A stretch of 39,009 nucleotides of DNA. Origin: Microbacterium paulum. Its GTDB lineage: Bacteria; Actinomycetota; Actinomycetes; Actinomycetales; Microbacteriaceae. The notes beneath the pieces are model-generated. The model was not told where the DNA came from, did no database searches, and saw only the letters and a program-made list of their open reading frames with translations. The position numbers were made by a program, and so were the translations under genes. The stretch is taken from NCBI RefSeq assembly GCF_015707995.1, contig NZ_JAAGRY010000028.1, positions 1 through 39,009 of the forward strand. The letters run 5' to 3'. Positions 23,912-31,132 of the stretch are shown piece by piece. The first letter of the stretch is position 1. Every line of letters starts with the position of its first letter.

Positions 23912-24304
23912 TCAGCGCGCGGTGACCTCGACCTCGAACGACACGGACTGGCCGGTCGAGCTGTTGGTCAGCGTCACGTCGGAGTCGCCCTCTTCGAGCG
24001 CTTTCAGGCCCGGGTTGAACGTGGCGGTGCCGTCGGTGCGACCGGCCACGAACGAGACCACGTCGGGGTCGTCGATGTCGGCGGTCCAGTCGGCGAAGGT
24101 CTCGTCGTCGCCGGTCAGGTTGACGGCGTTCCCGACCTGCACCGTCACCGTCGTGCCGCCGACCTCCGACAGCGCGACCGACACCGGCGCGATGACGGCG
24201 TCGGACGAGTCCGATGAGCCGGTGCCGGCGCACGCGCTCAGCGCACCAGCGAGCAGCACCCCCGCGGCGAGCGCGGCGAGGCGTCTGATGTTCCTGGCAT
24301 CCAT
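23912..24304 (-). CDS. small secreted lipoprotein
   Basis: 130 aa. A typical lipoprotein signal: basic N-terminus (MDARNIRRL), hydrophobic core (AALAAGVLLAGAL) and lipobox LSAC with the lipidated Cys at about 25. The mature part is beta-rich and reads like a chaperone- or inhibitor-type immunoglobulin-like fold (VSVALSEVGGTTVTVQVGN...FNPGLKALEEGDSDVTLTNSSTGQSVSFEVEV). AAGGGAA upstream supports ATG 24304. Exported and anchored to the outer face of the membrane. Function unknown. Confidence 0.85.
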   Translation of the reverse strand: MDARNIRRLAALAAGVLLAGALSACAGTGSSDSSDAVIAPVSVALSEVGGTTVTVQVGNAVNLTGDDETFADWTADIDDPDVVSFVAGRTDGTATFNPGLKALEEGDSDVTLTNSSTGQSVSFEVEVTAR

Positions 24305-24418
24305 CTGGCGTTCCCTTCGTCGACGTGCGTCACCTGGACCCTAGCCGTACCCGCGATAACGCCGCGCCGGCCCGCCGCCGAGGCGGAGCCTGTCTCCGCC
24401 GGGCACGGGCATGAGCGG

Positions 24419-24496
24419 GGGGGCGACAGCAGGGAAAACCATGCTCTCCACGCCTCGCCGAGGGCCACGACAGCGATTTTCCCTGCCGACGCCCCC
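24419..24496. repeat. 78-base long stem-loop, MITE- or REP-like
   Basis: GGGGGCG-ACA-GCAGGGAAAA (24419-24438) pairs with TTTTCCCTGC-CGA-CGCCCCC (24477-24496): 17 base pairs in two perfect blocks plus a possible C-G pair in the 3-nt internal loop. The loop is 38 bases. It lies between the lipoprotein gene and the oxidoreductase operon terminator. Confidence 0.6.
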
Positions 24497-24512
24497 ACAC
24501 AAGCGACTCGAG

Positions 24513-24540
24513 CCCCGCCGAGGCCTCAGCCCCGGCGGGG
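24513..24540 (-). terminator. hairpin terminator of the isomerase/oxidoreductase operon
   Basis: CCCCGCCG (24513-24520) pairs with CGGCGGGG (24533-24540), with nested GGC/GCC, eight bases beyond the stop of the Gfo/Idh gene. Confidence 0.65.
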
Positions 24541-24547
24541 ACGCAGG

Positions 24548-25690
24548 TCAGAGCGTCTCGGCGAAGGGGTCGAAGCCGTCCGGCAGCAGCGGGACGGGCG
24601 CCACGGTCGACTCGATCGTGCGGGTCTGGCCGTCGGCGGCCGATTCCTGCGCCGAGAGCATGACGTCGAGCACGTGGTAGCCGAGCTCGCCGGTCGCGAT
24701 GTGCGGGCGGCCCTCGGAGATCGCGCGGGCCATGTCGAGCACGCCGATGCCGCGGCCGGTCACCGGTCCGACCGGCTCGATCTCGATCCACTGCTGTCCG
24801 TCGCGGTCGGCGTCGCTGATCGAGCCCAGCGGCTTCACGTACGCGATGCGGCCGGTGAACATGTTCGGGTCGGGCAGCACGATCGTGCCCTCCGAGCCGT
24901 GGATCTCGACGACGCCTGCACGCTCGAGCGCCGAATCGAAGCTCAGCAGGTGCGTGCCGTGCTGGCCGCCGGCGAACGACGTCAGAACCTGCACGGTCGA
25001 GGGCACCTCGACGGGGAACGTCTCGCCGGCACGCGGGCCCGAGCGGATCGTGCGCTCGAGCTGCGGCCGCGACCCGCGCGCCGTCACGGCGTCGATCGGC
25101 CCGAGCAGGCTGACGAGCGCCGAGAAGTAGTACGGGCCCATGTCAAGCAGCGGCCCGGCGCCGTTCGCGAAAAGGAACGCGGGTTCGGGATGCCAGGCAT
25201 CCGGCCCCTGCGTCTGGAAGATCGTCTGCACGAACAGCGGCGTGCCGATCACGCCGTCTTGGATGGCGCGCTTGGCGGTCTGGAACCCCGGGCCGAGGAG
25301 CGTGTCGGGCGCCGACCCGATGCGCACACCCGCGGCCTCGGCCGCCGCGAGCAGCTCGCGCGTCGACTCGCGGTCGAGGCCGATGGGCTTCTCGGTCCAC
25401 ACGTGCTTTCCCGCAGCGACCGCGGCGCGCGAGACCTCGACGTGCACGGCCGGGATGGTGAGGTTCACGACGAGGTCGACGTCGGGGTTCGCGAGCACGT
25501 CGTCGGCGGTGCCCCACGACGGGATGCCGAACTCTTCGGCCTTGGCCTGGGCGCGCTCGGGCATCAGGTCGCCGACCGCGACGACGGCGACGTCGGGGAA
25601 CGAGGTCAGGTTCTCGAGGTAGGTCTGGCTGATGACGCCGGTGCCGATGATGCCGACGCCGAGCGGACCGCCCTTGGCCGAGGCGCTCAC
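24548..25690 (-). CDS. Gfo/Idh/MocA-family oxidoreductase
   Basis: 380 aa. N-terminal NAD(P)-binding motif VGIIGTGVISQTYLENL, then the family hallmark VWTEKPIGLDRES with the catalytic-type lysine, and a C-terminal beta sheet domain (GAGPLLDMGPYYFSALVSLLGPIDAV). These enzymes oxidise or epimerise sugars such as myo-inositol, scyllo-inositol or glucosides. GTG 25690 overlaps the stop of the upstream isomerase (GTGA), so the two act together. A LacI-like palindrome upstream of the isomerase gene probably controls both. The substrate is presumably a carbohydrate; no transporter is nearby to narrow it down. Confidence 0.9.
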   Translation of the reverse strand: MSASAKGGPLGVGIIGTGVISQTYLENLTSFPDVAVVAVGDLMPERAQAKAEEFGIPSWGTADDVLANPDVDLVVNLTIPAVHVEVSRAAVAAGKHVWTEKPIGLDRESTRELLAAAEAAGVRIGSAPDTLLGPGFQTAKRAIQDGVIGTPLFVQTIFQTQGPDAWHPEPAFLFANGAGPLLDMGPYYFSALVSLLGPIDAVTARGSRPQLERTIRSGPRAGETFPVEVPSTVQVLTSFAGGQHGTHLLSFDSALERAGVVEIHGSEGTIVLPDPNMFTGRIAYVKPLGSISDADRDGQQWIEIEPVGPVTGRGIGVLDMARAISEGRPHIATGELGYHVLDVMLSAQESAADGQTRTIESTVAPVPLLPDGFDPFAETL

Positions 25691-26514
25691 GCGACGAACC
25701 CGCCGTCCTTGAGGAACGCCAGCGACGCGGCCACGTCGGCGAACACGTCTCCGGGCGCGTTGTCGTACTCGACGACGGCGTAGCGGATCGCGCTGCCTGC
25801 GCGCAGCGCGTCGGCCAGCGCGACGTCGCCGTCGCCGGGGCGGCGCTGGTCGAGCTCGCCCGATCCGCCGAGCGCAGCGGCCTCGGGTGCCCACGGGTTC
25901 ACCGCCGGCACGATGCCGTCTTTCACGTGCACGGCGGTCAGGCGGTCGCCCAGGCGCGCGACGAGTGCGGGAACGTCCTGCCCGCCGGTGAGCGCCCAGA
26001 AGAGGTCGAGCTCGAGCTGCACGCGCGGGTCGGTCAGCTCGACGAACCGCTCGTACGCCGAGACGCCGCCGAACGTCGCGATGAACTCCTGCGCGTGGTT
26101 GTGGTAGCCGACCGACAGGCCGAACCCGGCCGCGACGTCGACGAGGGCGTTGAGGCGGTCGGCGATGCCGGCGACGCCCTCTTCGGTGAGCCAGCGCTCG
26201 GGTGCGACGAAGGGGTCGATGACGGTCTGCATGCCGAGCTGCACGGCCGCGTCGAAGACCACCTCGGGTGCGGGGGTGGGGATCGAGCCGTCCGGCGTCC
26301 ACAGCTCGTCGGTGAGCAGGGGCGCGTGGCCGGTGGGAGAAGCGAGACCCGAGGCATCCAGCGCGGCGCGGATCTCGGCGGGGCGACCGACGAAGTCGAA
26401 CGCCTCGACCTTGCGGTAGCCGATCGCCGCGAGCTTGTCGAGCGAGCCCTGCGGGTCGGCCGCGAACGCGTCGCGCAGAGTGTAGAGCTGAACGGATGCC
26501 TCGGGCAGAGTCAT
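25687..26514 (-). CDS. sugar phosphate isomerase/epimerase (xylose isomerase-like TIM barrel)
   Basis: 275 aa. Barrel landmarks: VQLYTLRD, LAAIGYRKVEAFDFVG, GLSVGYHNHAQEF (metal-binding His/Glu region), VQLELDLFWALTGG, LTAVHVKDG and YAVVEYDN. This pattern is that of AP-endonuclease-2-like isomerases that work with Gfo/Idh/MocA oxidoreductases in sugar or inositol catabolism. AAGGAA lies about six bases upstream of ATG 26514. It is the first gene of a two-gene operon and divergent from phzF-like, with a 22-bp palindrome at 26581-26602 upstream. Confidence 0.88.
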   Translation of the reverse strand: MTLPEASVQLYTLRDAFAADPQGSLDKLAAIGYRKVEAFDFVGRPAEIRAALDASGLASPTGHAPLLTDELWTPDGSIPTPAPEVVFDAAVQLGMQTVIDPFVAPERWLTEEGVAGIADRLNALVDVAAGFGLSVGYHNHAQEFIATFGGVSAYERFVELTDPRVQLELDLFWALTGGQDVPALVARLGDRLTAVHVKDGIVPAVNPWAPEAAALGGSGELDQRRPGDGDVALADALRAGSAIRYAVVEYDNAPGDVFADVAASLAFLKDGGFVA

Positions 26515-26580
26515 GGGTGTTCCTTCGGTACGTCGTCGTAGACCGCCGCGTCGTGGGGCGGTGAGACGACGCTATCGCAA

Positions 26581-26602
26581 GAAACCTCCGAGTGGAAGTT
26601 TC
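26581..26602. promoter_or_regulatory. LacI-like operator upstream of the sugar operon
   Basis: Arms GAAAC-C-TCC (26581-26589) and GGA-A-GTTTC (26594-26602) around GAGT form a 22-bp dyad with one mismatch per half. GAAAC/GTTTC outer arms are common in LacI/GalR-type operators. It lies 67 bases upstream of the isomerase ATG, in the promoter region. Confidence 0.45.
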
Positions 26603-26672
26603 GGCGGGCACCTCGCGACCCGGCATACCAGCGGTCGCGAAGTGGACTGCTCTCACGCCGCTTGAGCCACCA

Positions 26673-26678
26673 TACGCT
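26673..26678 (+). promoter_or_regulatory. leaderless promoter (-10) of the PhzF gene
   Basis: TACGCT, six bases, then ATG at 26685. GAGGG within the six bases could act as a poor Shine-Dalgarno but is too close. Confidence 0.4.
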
Positions 26679-26684
26679 GAGGGC

Positions 26685-27536
26685 ATGACAGCGCCCGACA
26701 TCCTCCGCTACGCCGCCTTCACCACCCAGCCCGGCGGCGGAAACCCGGCCGGCGTCGTGCTCGACGCGGCGACGCTGACCGATGCCGAGATGCAGCAGAT
26801 CGCGATCGACGTCGACGATGCCGAGACGGCCTTCGTCACGGGCGCGACGGGCGATGGCGCCGTCGCCGTGCGGTACTTCTCCCCCGTCGCCGAGATGCCT
26901 TTCTGCGGGCATGCGACCGTCGCGACGGCCATCGCTCTCGCCGAGCGCGGACTCGTCGCCGCAGACGAGGCCATCCGCTTCTCGACCGCCGCGGGCGAGG
27001 TGTCGATCGACGTGAGTTCTGACGACACCGGCATCCGTGCCACCTTCACGAGCATCGACCCCGTCGTGAGCGAGCTGCCCCCGGCCGACACGGCGGCGAT
27101 CCTCGAGCTTCTCGGCCTCGACCTCGACGCGCTCGATCCCGACCTTCCCCCGCGCCTGTCGCACGCGGGCAACCCGCACCCGGTCGTCGCGCTCGCAGAC
27201 CGCGCCGCCTTCGACGGGTTCGGGTTCGACCCCGCCGCGGCACGCACGCTGCTCGATGCACGCGGCTGGCCCGCGACGATCACGATCATTCACCGCACGG
27301 GCCCCGATCGCTTCGCCGCCCGCAACATCTTTCCGGTCGGGCGCATCACCGAAGACCCCGCGACGGGATCGGCGGCCGCGTCGACAGGCGCGTACCTGCG
27401 CGAGCTGGGCGCCGTCGAGGCGCCTGGGCGCATCGTGATCGACCAGGGCGGGCACGTCGGCCGGCCCGGAACACTGATCGTCGACATCCCCGCCGCCGGC
27501 GGCATCGTCGTGTCGGGGTACGCCGTCCGGCTCTGA
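26685..27536 (+). CDS. PhzF-family isomerase-like protein
   Basis: 283 aa. Two-lobed diaminopimelate-epimerase-like fold: FTTQPGGGNPAGVVLDAATL, the catalytic acid region DDAETAFVT, SPVAEMPFCGHATVATA in lobe 1, and FPVGRITEDPATGSAAASTGAYL in lobe 2. Both hallmark motifs (GNPAGVV, CGHAT and DPATGSA) are intact, so the protein should be folded and active. The physiological substrate is not known for most members; phenazine synthesis is not implied because no other phz gene is near. Single gene, divergent from the sugar operon. Confidence 0.9.
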   Translation: MTAPDILRYAAFTTQPGGGNPAGVVLDAATLTDAEMQQIAIDVDDAETAFVTGATGDGAVAVRYFSPVAEMPFCGHATVATAIALAERGLVAADEAIRFSTAAGEVSIDVSSDDTGIRATFTSIDPVVSELPPADTAAILELLGLDLDALDPDLPPRLSHAGNPHPVVALADRAAFDGFGFDPAAARTLLDARGWPATITIIHRTGPDRFAARNIFPVGRITEDPATGSAAASTGAYLRELGAVEAPGRIVIDQGGHVGRPGTLIVDIPAAGGIVVSGYAVRL

Positions 27537-27609
27537 GCGGGCAGCGGCCAGGGCACATGAGGGTGGGCCGGCGATTCGAACAGCCTGCCCCGGCGTGATA
27601 CGGTTGTGT

Positions 27610-27639
27610 CAGAATGGTTCCAAGTTTGGAGGTATTCTG
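27610..27639. promoter_or_regulatory. symmetric nested palindrome over the Shine-Dalgarno of the AbiE-like operon
   Basis: CAGAAT (27610-27615), GGT, TCCAA (27619-27623), GT, TTGGA (27626-27630), GGT, ATTCTG (27634-27639). Outer and inner arms are perfect and share one centre. The ribosome binding site GGAGG (27628-27632) lies inside it, three bases before the ATTCTG arm. It can act as an operator on DNA or as an RNA hairpin hiding the site. Confidence 0.65.
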
Positions 27640-27641
27640 CA

Positions 27642-28322
27642 ATGTCTGATTTGACGGCGACGGAACTCGCCAGTCGGCTCGGCGTCTCGCGGCGCCACGC
27701 GGTAGACCTCCTCGCCGACGGCGCCATCACCGGGCGCAAGCTCTCGTCGGGCGCATGGTTGGCAGATGCGGACTCCGTCCTCCGCTACGAAGCCTCCGCT
27801 CGCCGCGGCGGCGGCCGAACGCTCGATGCCGATACCGCGTGGGGTCTGTTGTGGGAGCTCAGCGGCCTCGATGCCGCTTGGCTGACCCGCAGCACCCTTT
27901 CGCGAACACGCGGGCGACTGCGCGTGTGGACTGCCGAAGAGCTCGCGCGCGCCGTCTCAGGGCGCACTCGCGCACACCGCTATCGAGCCGCCAACGCATC
28001 GAAGGCCGGGCAGGAGCTCATCGCGACCGGCCGTGCCGCCGCCGGCCAGCTGCGGATCGGACTCATGAACGACACGCGCCAGGTCTGCGGCTACGTCCGT
28101 CACGGCGACGTCGGCGAATACGCCCGTCAGCACTTCATGGCAGCCTCGACCAGCGGTCAGGATGTCCTCTACGAAAACACTCTGCCCGTCACCTACGACG
28201 GCGAGGCGATGCCGGCCGCAGTCATCGCCGCGGACCTCGCTATCAGTACCGATACCCGGGAACGCAGCGGCGGGCTACGGGCTCTCGACGAGCTGAGGAA
28301 CACCTGGCTGGCCGCGAACTGA
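27642..28322 (+). CDS. AbiEi-like antitoxin/regulator of a type IV toxin-antitoxin pair
   Basis: 226 aa. The N-terminus is a small helix-turn-helix (LTATELASRLGVSRRHAVDLLADGAITGRKL). The rest is a larger alpha/beta domain (LRVWTAEELARAVSG, AAGQLRIGLMNDTRQVCGYV, VLYENTLPVTYDGEAMPAAVIAADLA) as in AbiEi-like partners. GGAGG nine bases upstream fixes ATG 27642. The stop is eight bases before the next start. Known: AbiEi both silences the toxin and represses its own operon by binding inverted repeats. Inferred: this protein binds the nested palindrome at 27610-27639. Sequence similarity to classical AbiEi is weak by eye, hence moderate confidence in the name. Confidence 0.65.
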   Translation: MSDLTATELASRLGVSRRHAVDLLADGAITGRKLSSGAWLADADSVLRYEASARRGGGRTLDADTAWGLLWELSGLDAAWLTRSTLSRTRGRLRVWTAEELARAVSGRTRAHRYRAANASKAGQELIATGRAAAGQLRIGLMNDTRQVCGYVRHGDVGEYARQHFMAASTSGQDVLYENTLPVTYDGEAMPAAVIAADLAISTDTRERSGGLRALDELRNTWLAAN

Positions 28323-28330
28323 CGGTTGAC

Positions 28331-29053
28331 ATGCGGGATGACGATCTTCTCCCCGCGTGGCAAACGGTTATCGACGTGGCCTCCACCGGGATCGCGGGAG
28401 ACCTCACACTCGTGGGCGGCCTCATGGTCGCAACCCACGGCAGGAGGGCAGGCGTCATGATGCGTCGGTCGACCGACGATATGGACGCTCTGGTCGACTA
28501 CTGGGCCGATCGCAGCTCTCTGACCGCGGCCCGGGTCACCCTCGCGCGTATCGGGCTCGACCTCGTCGAAAGCGAACAGCACGCCTACCGATTCATGCAC
28601 AGCGACGGCCGCAAGGTAGACATCATGGTGGCCGACCACCTGCCCTCGCGCATGCGACCCAGGCTCGCTCAACGCGCCGCGTTCGCCGCGCCCGCCGGCG
28701 AGCAGGCCATCCGCCGCCGCGACGTGTACACGCTGATCTTCAACGGCGGCGCCCGTGTCGTCCTCGGCGTGCCCGACGAGCTCGGCGCACTGGTCGTCAA
28801 AGGAGCGGCATACCTCGTGGACCACCGCGATCGCGGCCGCCACCTCGACGACGCTGCCGTCCTCCTCGCCTGCGTCGCAGATCCTTCCGAACTCGCGTAC
28901 GAAACGATGAGCGCCAACGACCGGCGCAGGCTCCGCGCGATCCTCGAACAGCTAGGCGATGACCGACACTCAAGCTGGGCGAACCTCGACCAGGCAGACC
29001 GAGAACGCGGGCTCGTGAACGCTTCGCTGATCGAAAGCGGGATCGCGGGCTGA
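28331..29053 (+). CDS. AbiEii-like nucleotidyltransferase toxin
   Basis: 240 aa. LTLVGGLMVATHGRRAG followed by MRRSTDDMDALVDY carries the nucleotidyltransferase signature (GG...then DDMD acidic pair) of AbiEii/AbiGii toxins; a third acidic residue lies in GRKVDIMVAD. The C-terminal half is helical (VYTLIFNGGARVVLGVPDELGALVVKGAAYLVDHRDRGRHLDDAAVL). Known: such toxins transfer nucleotides, e.g. to tRNA acceptor ends, and halt growth during phage infection. It follows its antitoxin closely and has no good ribosome binding site of its own, so it is probably translationally coupled. It lies immediately upstream of tRNA-Arg(ACG), on the opposite strand. Confidence 0.75.
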   Translation: MRDDDLLPAWQTVIDVASTGIAGDLTLVGGLMVATHGRRAGVMMRRSTDDMDALVDYWADRSSLTAARVTLARIGLDLVESEQHAYRFMHSDGRKVDIMVADHLPSRMRPRLAQRAAFAAPAGEQAIRRRDVYTLIFNGGARVVLGVPDELGALVVKGAAYLVDHRDRGRHLDDAAVLLACVADPSELAYETMSANDRRRLRAILEQLGDDRHSSWANLDQADRERGLVNASLIESGIAG

Positions 29054-29090
29054 CCGGGCGCATCGGCGCGCAGCGCTGCCCGGAAACCAC

Positions 29091-29118
29091 GAAAGCCCCC
29101 GGCGAACCGGGGGCTTTC
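29091..29118. terminator. bidirectional terminator between the toxin gene and tRNA-Arg
   Basis: GAAAGCCCCCGG (29091-29102), loop CGAA, CCGGGGGCTTTC (29107-29118): a perfect 12-bp stem ending in TTTC on both strands. It serves the toxin operon on the plus strand and tRNA-Arg on the minus strand. Confidence 0.85.
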
Positions 29119-29138
29119 GTCACTGTCTCAACACAGTG

Positions 29139-29211
29139 TGCGCCCGAAGGGACTCGAACCCCTAACCTTCTGATCCGTAGTCAGATGCTCTATCCATTGA
29201 GCTACGGGCGC
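29139..29211 (-). tRNA. tRNA-Arg (anticodon ACG)
   Basis: 73 nt; reads arginine CGU codons (and CGC/CGA if A34 is converted to inosine). On the minus strand the 5' acceptor GCGCCCG (29211-29205) pairs with CGGGCGC (29146-29140); the discriminator is A. The anticodon stem TCTGA/TCAGA closes the loop CTACGGA with ACG in the centre; the T loop region reads GGTTCGAGTCC. CCA is not encoded. A perfect terminator hairpin follows at 29091-29118. tRNA genes are common attachment sites, and the toxin-antitoxin pair abuts this one. Confidence 0.97.
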
Positions 29212-29280
29212 ATGCCTTCACCTGCGCGAGGGCCGTGGATCAGCTTAGCGCACGCCTGCAGATAGTTCGAATCGAGGCGC

Positions 29281-29946
29281 TCATTCCCACTCGCCCGGGT
29301 CGACCTCGCCGGGCGCGAGGGCGCCGTCGCTCTCGATGTCGGGCAGCTGCCCCGCCTCGCGCAGGCGCCGCTGCGTCTTGACGGTTCGCCGGTGCGCGCG
29401 CAGCTTCGGCAGGTCGACGAGGCGCAGCGCCTGCATCCGCGCCGCGCGCATGCGCTCGTAATCCGGTTCGAGATCGGGGCGGGATGCCTCGATGCGGAGC
29501 GTCCGGTCGATGTTGCCGGCGACCTCGGCCCAGACTGCATCACGGGCATCCGCGATGAGCTTGTGCAGTTCTGCGTCGTCAGCCGCGCGTGCGCGCAGTT
29601 CGGTGGCGACGTGCAGCGACTGCTTCTCGCGGCGCCGCAGGTTTCGCACATCGCGGCTGCGATAGTCGTGCGTGCCGTCGGAATCGGAGTGGCGCGTGCG
29701 CGCGCGCTTGCGTTCGCGCTCGGTGCGCGCCGCGTCGGCCTCGGCTTCGGCGGCGAGCGTCTCGAGCGCCGCGCGCGCCTCGGGAATGTACCGCTCGGCG
29801 TCGAAATCCTCGCCGTCGGCGAGAATGTGCACGAGGATCGTGTTCTTGAGGCTCAGCCGGGTCGCCGCCGAGGCGATGTACAGACCCTCGGCCACGACAT
29901 CGCGCGTGCGCGTGCGCTTCTTCTTCCCCGTCCACTCTCCGGCCAC
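29281..29946 (-). CDS. conserved actinobacterial hypothetical protein
   Basis: 221 aa, soluble, highly charged. The first 50 residues (GKKKRTRTRDVVAEGLYIASAATRLSLKNTILVHILADGEDF) look conserved; the middle is a long Ala/Glu/Arg-rich helix (LETLAAEAEADAARTERERKRAR) that may form a coiled coil; the end is acidic (PDIESDGALAPGEVDPGEWE). GTG 29946 has GAGGGGG upstream. It starts 77 bases before the membrane-protein gene's end, on the same strand. Function unknown; I recall similar proteins being loosely annotated as asparagine-synthase-like but see no such domain. Confidence 0.75.
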   Translation of the reverse strand: MAGEWTGKKKRTRTRDVVAEGLYIASAATRLSLKNTILVHILADGEDFDAERYIPEARAALETLAAEAEADAARTERERKRARTRHSDSDGTHDYRSRDVRNLRRREKQSLHVATELRARAADDAELHKLIADARDAVWAEVAGNIDRTLRIEASRPDLEPDYERMRAARMQALRLVDLPKLRAHRRTVKTQRRLREAGQLPDIESDGALAPGEVDPGEWE

Positions 29947-30023
29947 GACACCCCCTCATGTCGATCCTAAGAGGCGTGTCGATCCTGCGAGGCCGCCTCG
30001 CACCGAGGCGACGGCGGGCGCGC

Positions 30024-30410
30024 TCAGACCGGGCGGGTATAGCGATCCGAGCTCAGGCCGATGATGAAGTACCCCACCGGCGCGATGAGCCACAGCAGCA
30101 GGAACGAGAAGAACGCCCCGTGCCCGAAGCCGCGCCCGATGCGCACGGCGACGATGATCGTGAACACGACGTTCACGATCGGAATGAGCGCCAACAGCCC
30201 CCACCACGCCGAGAATCCGGCGATCTTCACCTGGATGAACCAGTTGACGATGGGGATGAAGGCGAGGATGCCGAGGTAGCCGGCCTTGCTGAAGACGCGC
30301 CACATCGCCACGGCGAGCAGCACGTAATACGTGAGCGCGAGCACCGCACCCACCCCACCGCCGAAGTACTGCGTGAACTGGTCGTACGAAGGATCCGGGG
30401 CGAGTCTCAT
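30024..30410 (-). CDS. small integral membrane protein (DUF5684-like)
   Basis: 128 aa with four membrane segments: VGAVLALTYYVLLAVAMWRVF, YLGILAFIPIVNWFIQV, GLLALIPIVNVVFTIIVAV and FFSFLLLWLIAPVGYFIIGL. The repeated FIPIVN/LIPIVN motif and GKAGYLG-like loop (SKAGYLGI) fit DUF5684-type proteins. ATG 30410 fits a leaderless promoter; the frame continues upstream but without support. Function unknown. Confidence 0.8.
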   Translation of the reverse strand: MRLAPDPSYDQFTQYFGGGVGAVLALTYYVLLAVAMWRVFSKAGYLGILAFIPIVNWFIQVKIAGFSAWWGLLALIPIVNVVFTIIVAVRIGRGFGHGAFFSFLLLWLIAPVGYFIIGLSSDRYTRPV

Positions 30411-30422
30411 GGCCACACAGTA
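30411..30422 (-). promoter_or_regulatory. leaderless promoter (-10) of the membrane protein gene
   Basis: TACTGT on the minus strand (30422-30417), six bases, then ATG at 30410; no Shine-Dalgarno sequence. Confidence 0.4.
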
Positions 30423-30529
30423 GAGCACCCGCGACCCGCACACTCGTAACTGCGCCCGATGCGGATCATAGGAATCGCATAGAGCCACGTCGTGAGATGG
30501 GAATCCGGACCAACACCCCAGGAGTTCTC

Positions 30530-31132
30530 ATGATCCCGCTCGCCGCCGTCGCTCTCGACCTCGTCGCCATCGCCGTGCTCGCCTTCGCCGTCTACTACCC
30601 CCGTCACCGCCGCCGCGACCTCGCGGTCGCCTTCGTGGGCGTGAACGTCGGCGTGCTCGCCGTGTCGATGGTGCTCACCGACACCGCGGTCGGCGCGGGC
30701 CTCGGGCTCGGGTTGTTCGGTGTGCTGTCGATCATCCGGCTGCGCTCGCGTGAGATCGAGCAGAGCGAGATGTCGTACTACCTCGCCGCCCTCGCGATCG
30801 GCCTCATCGCCGGCCTGTCGACGTCGGTCACGTGGCTGAGCGTCGGGCTCGTGACCCTCGTGGTCGGCGTGCTCGCGATCGTCGACAGCCCCGCCGTGCT
30901 GCGCCGTTCGCGCGAGCAGCAGTTCGTGCTGGAGCGCGCCTACCTCGACGAGACCGAGCTGCGCGCCGCCGTGGAGCACCTGCTCGGAACGCCCGTGCAC
31001 CGCATCACGACGCGCAACATCGACCTCGTCGCCGACACCACCGTCGTCGACGTGCGCTACTCGGCCCCGCGCCCCGGCTCGGCTCCCGCCCGCCACCCCG
31101 AGACCCTTCAGACGCTGGGACTGGGACGATGA
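30530..31132 (+). CDS. DUF4956 membrane protein
   Basis: 200 aa. Membrane segments at the N-terminus (MIPLAAVALDLVAIAVLAFAV, LAVAFVGVNVGVLAVSMVL) and in the middle (VGLVTLVVGVLAIV), with the family hallmark GLFGVLSIIRLRSREIEQSEMSYYLAALAIGLIAG. The soluble C-terminal domain (ELRAAVEHLLGTPVHRITTRNIDLVADTTVVDVRY) follows. AGGAG upstream fixes ATG 30530. It is translationally coupled (ATGA) to the VTC-domain gene. Known: DUF4956 and VTC-domain proteins recur together, often with CotH-like kinases; no CotH gene is seen here. The pair may handle polyphosphate at the membrane. Confidence 0.88.
   Translation: MIPLAAVALDLVAIAVLAFAVYYPRHRRRDLAVAFVGVNVGVLAVSMVLTDTAVGAGLGLGLFGVLSIIRLRSREIEQSEMSYYLAALAIGLIAGLSTSVTWLSVGLVTLVVGVLAIVDSPAVLRRSREQQFVLERAYLDETELRAAVEHLLGTPVHRITTRNIDLVADTTVVDVRYSAPRPGSAPARHPETLQTLGLGR

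Noticed and set aside
22563..24233. 556-codon minus-strand open frame opposite the flavoprotein
   Set aside because: Shadow of a gene with clear FAD motifs; no domain in the antisense product.
29139..29211. tRNA-Arg as attachment site of an integrated island
   Set aside because: No integrase gene and no repeated tRNA 3' end nearby, so integration at this tRNA is not supported, although the toxin-antitoxin pair is adjacent.
30411..30488. Longer start for the small membrane protein
   Set aside because: The extra 26 codons lack a ribosome binding site and do not add a membrane segment; ATG 30410 fits the TANNNT-N6 pattern.
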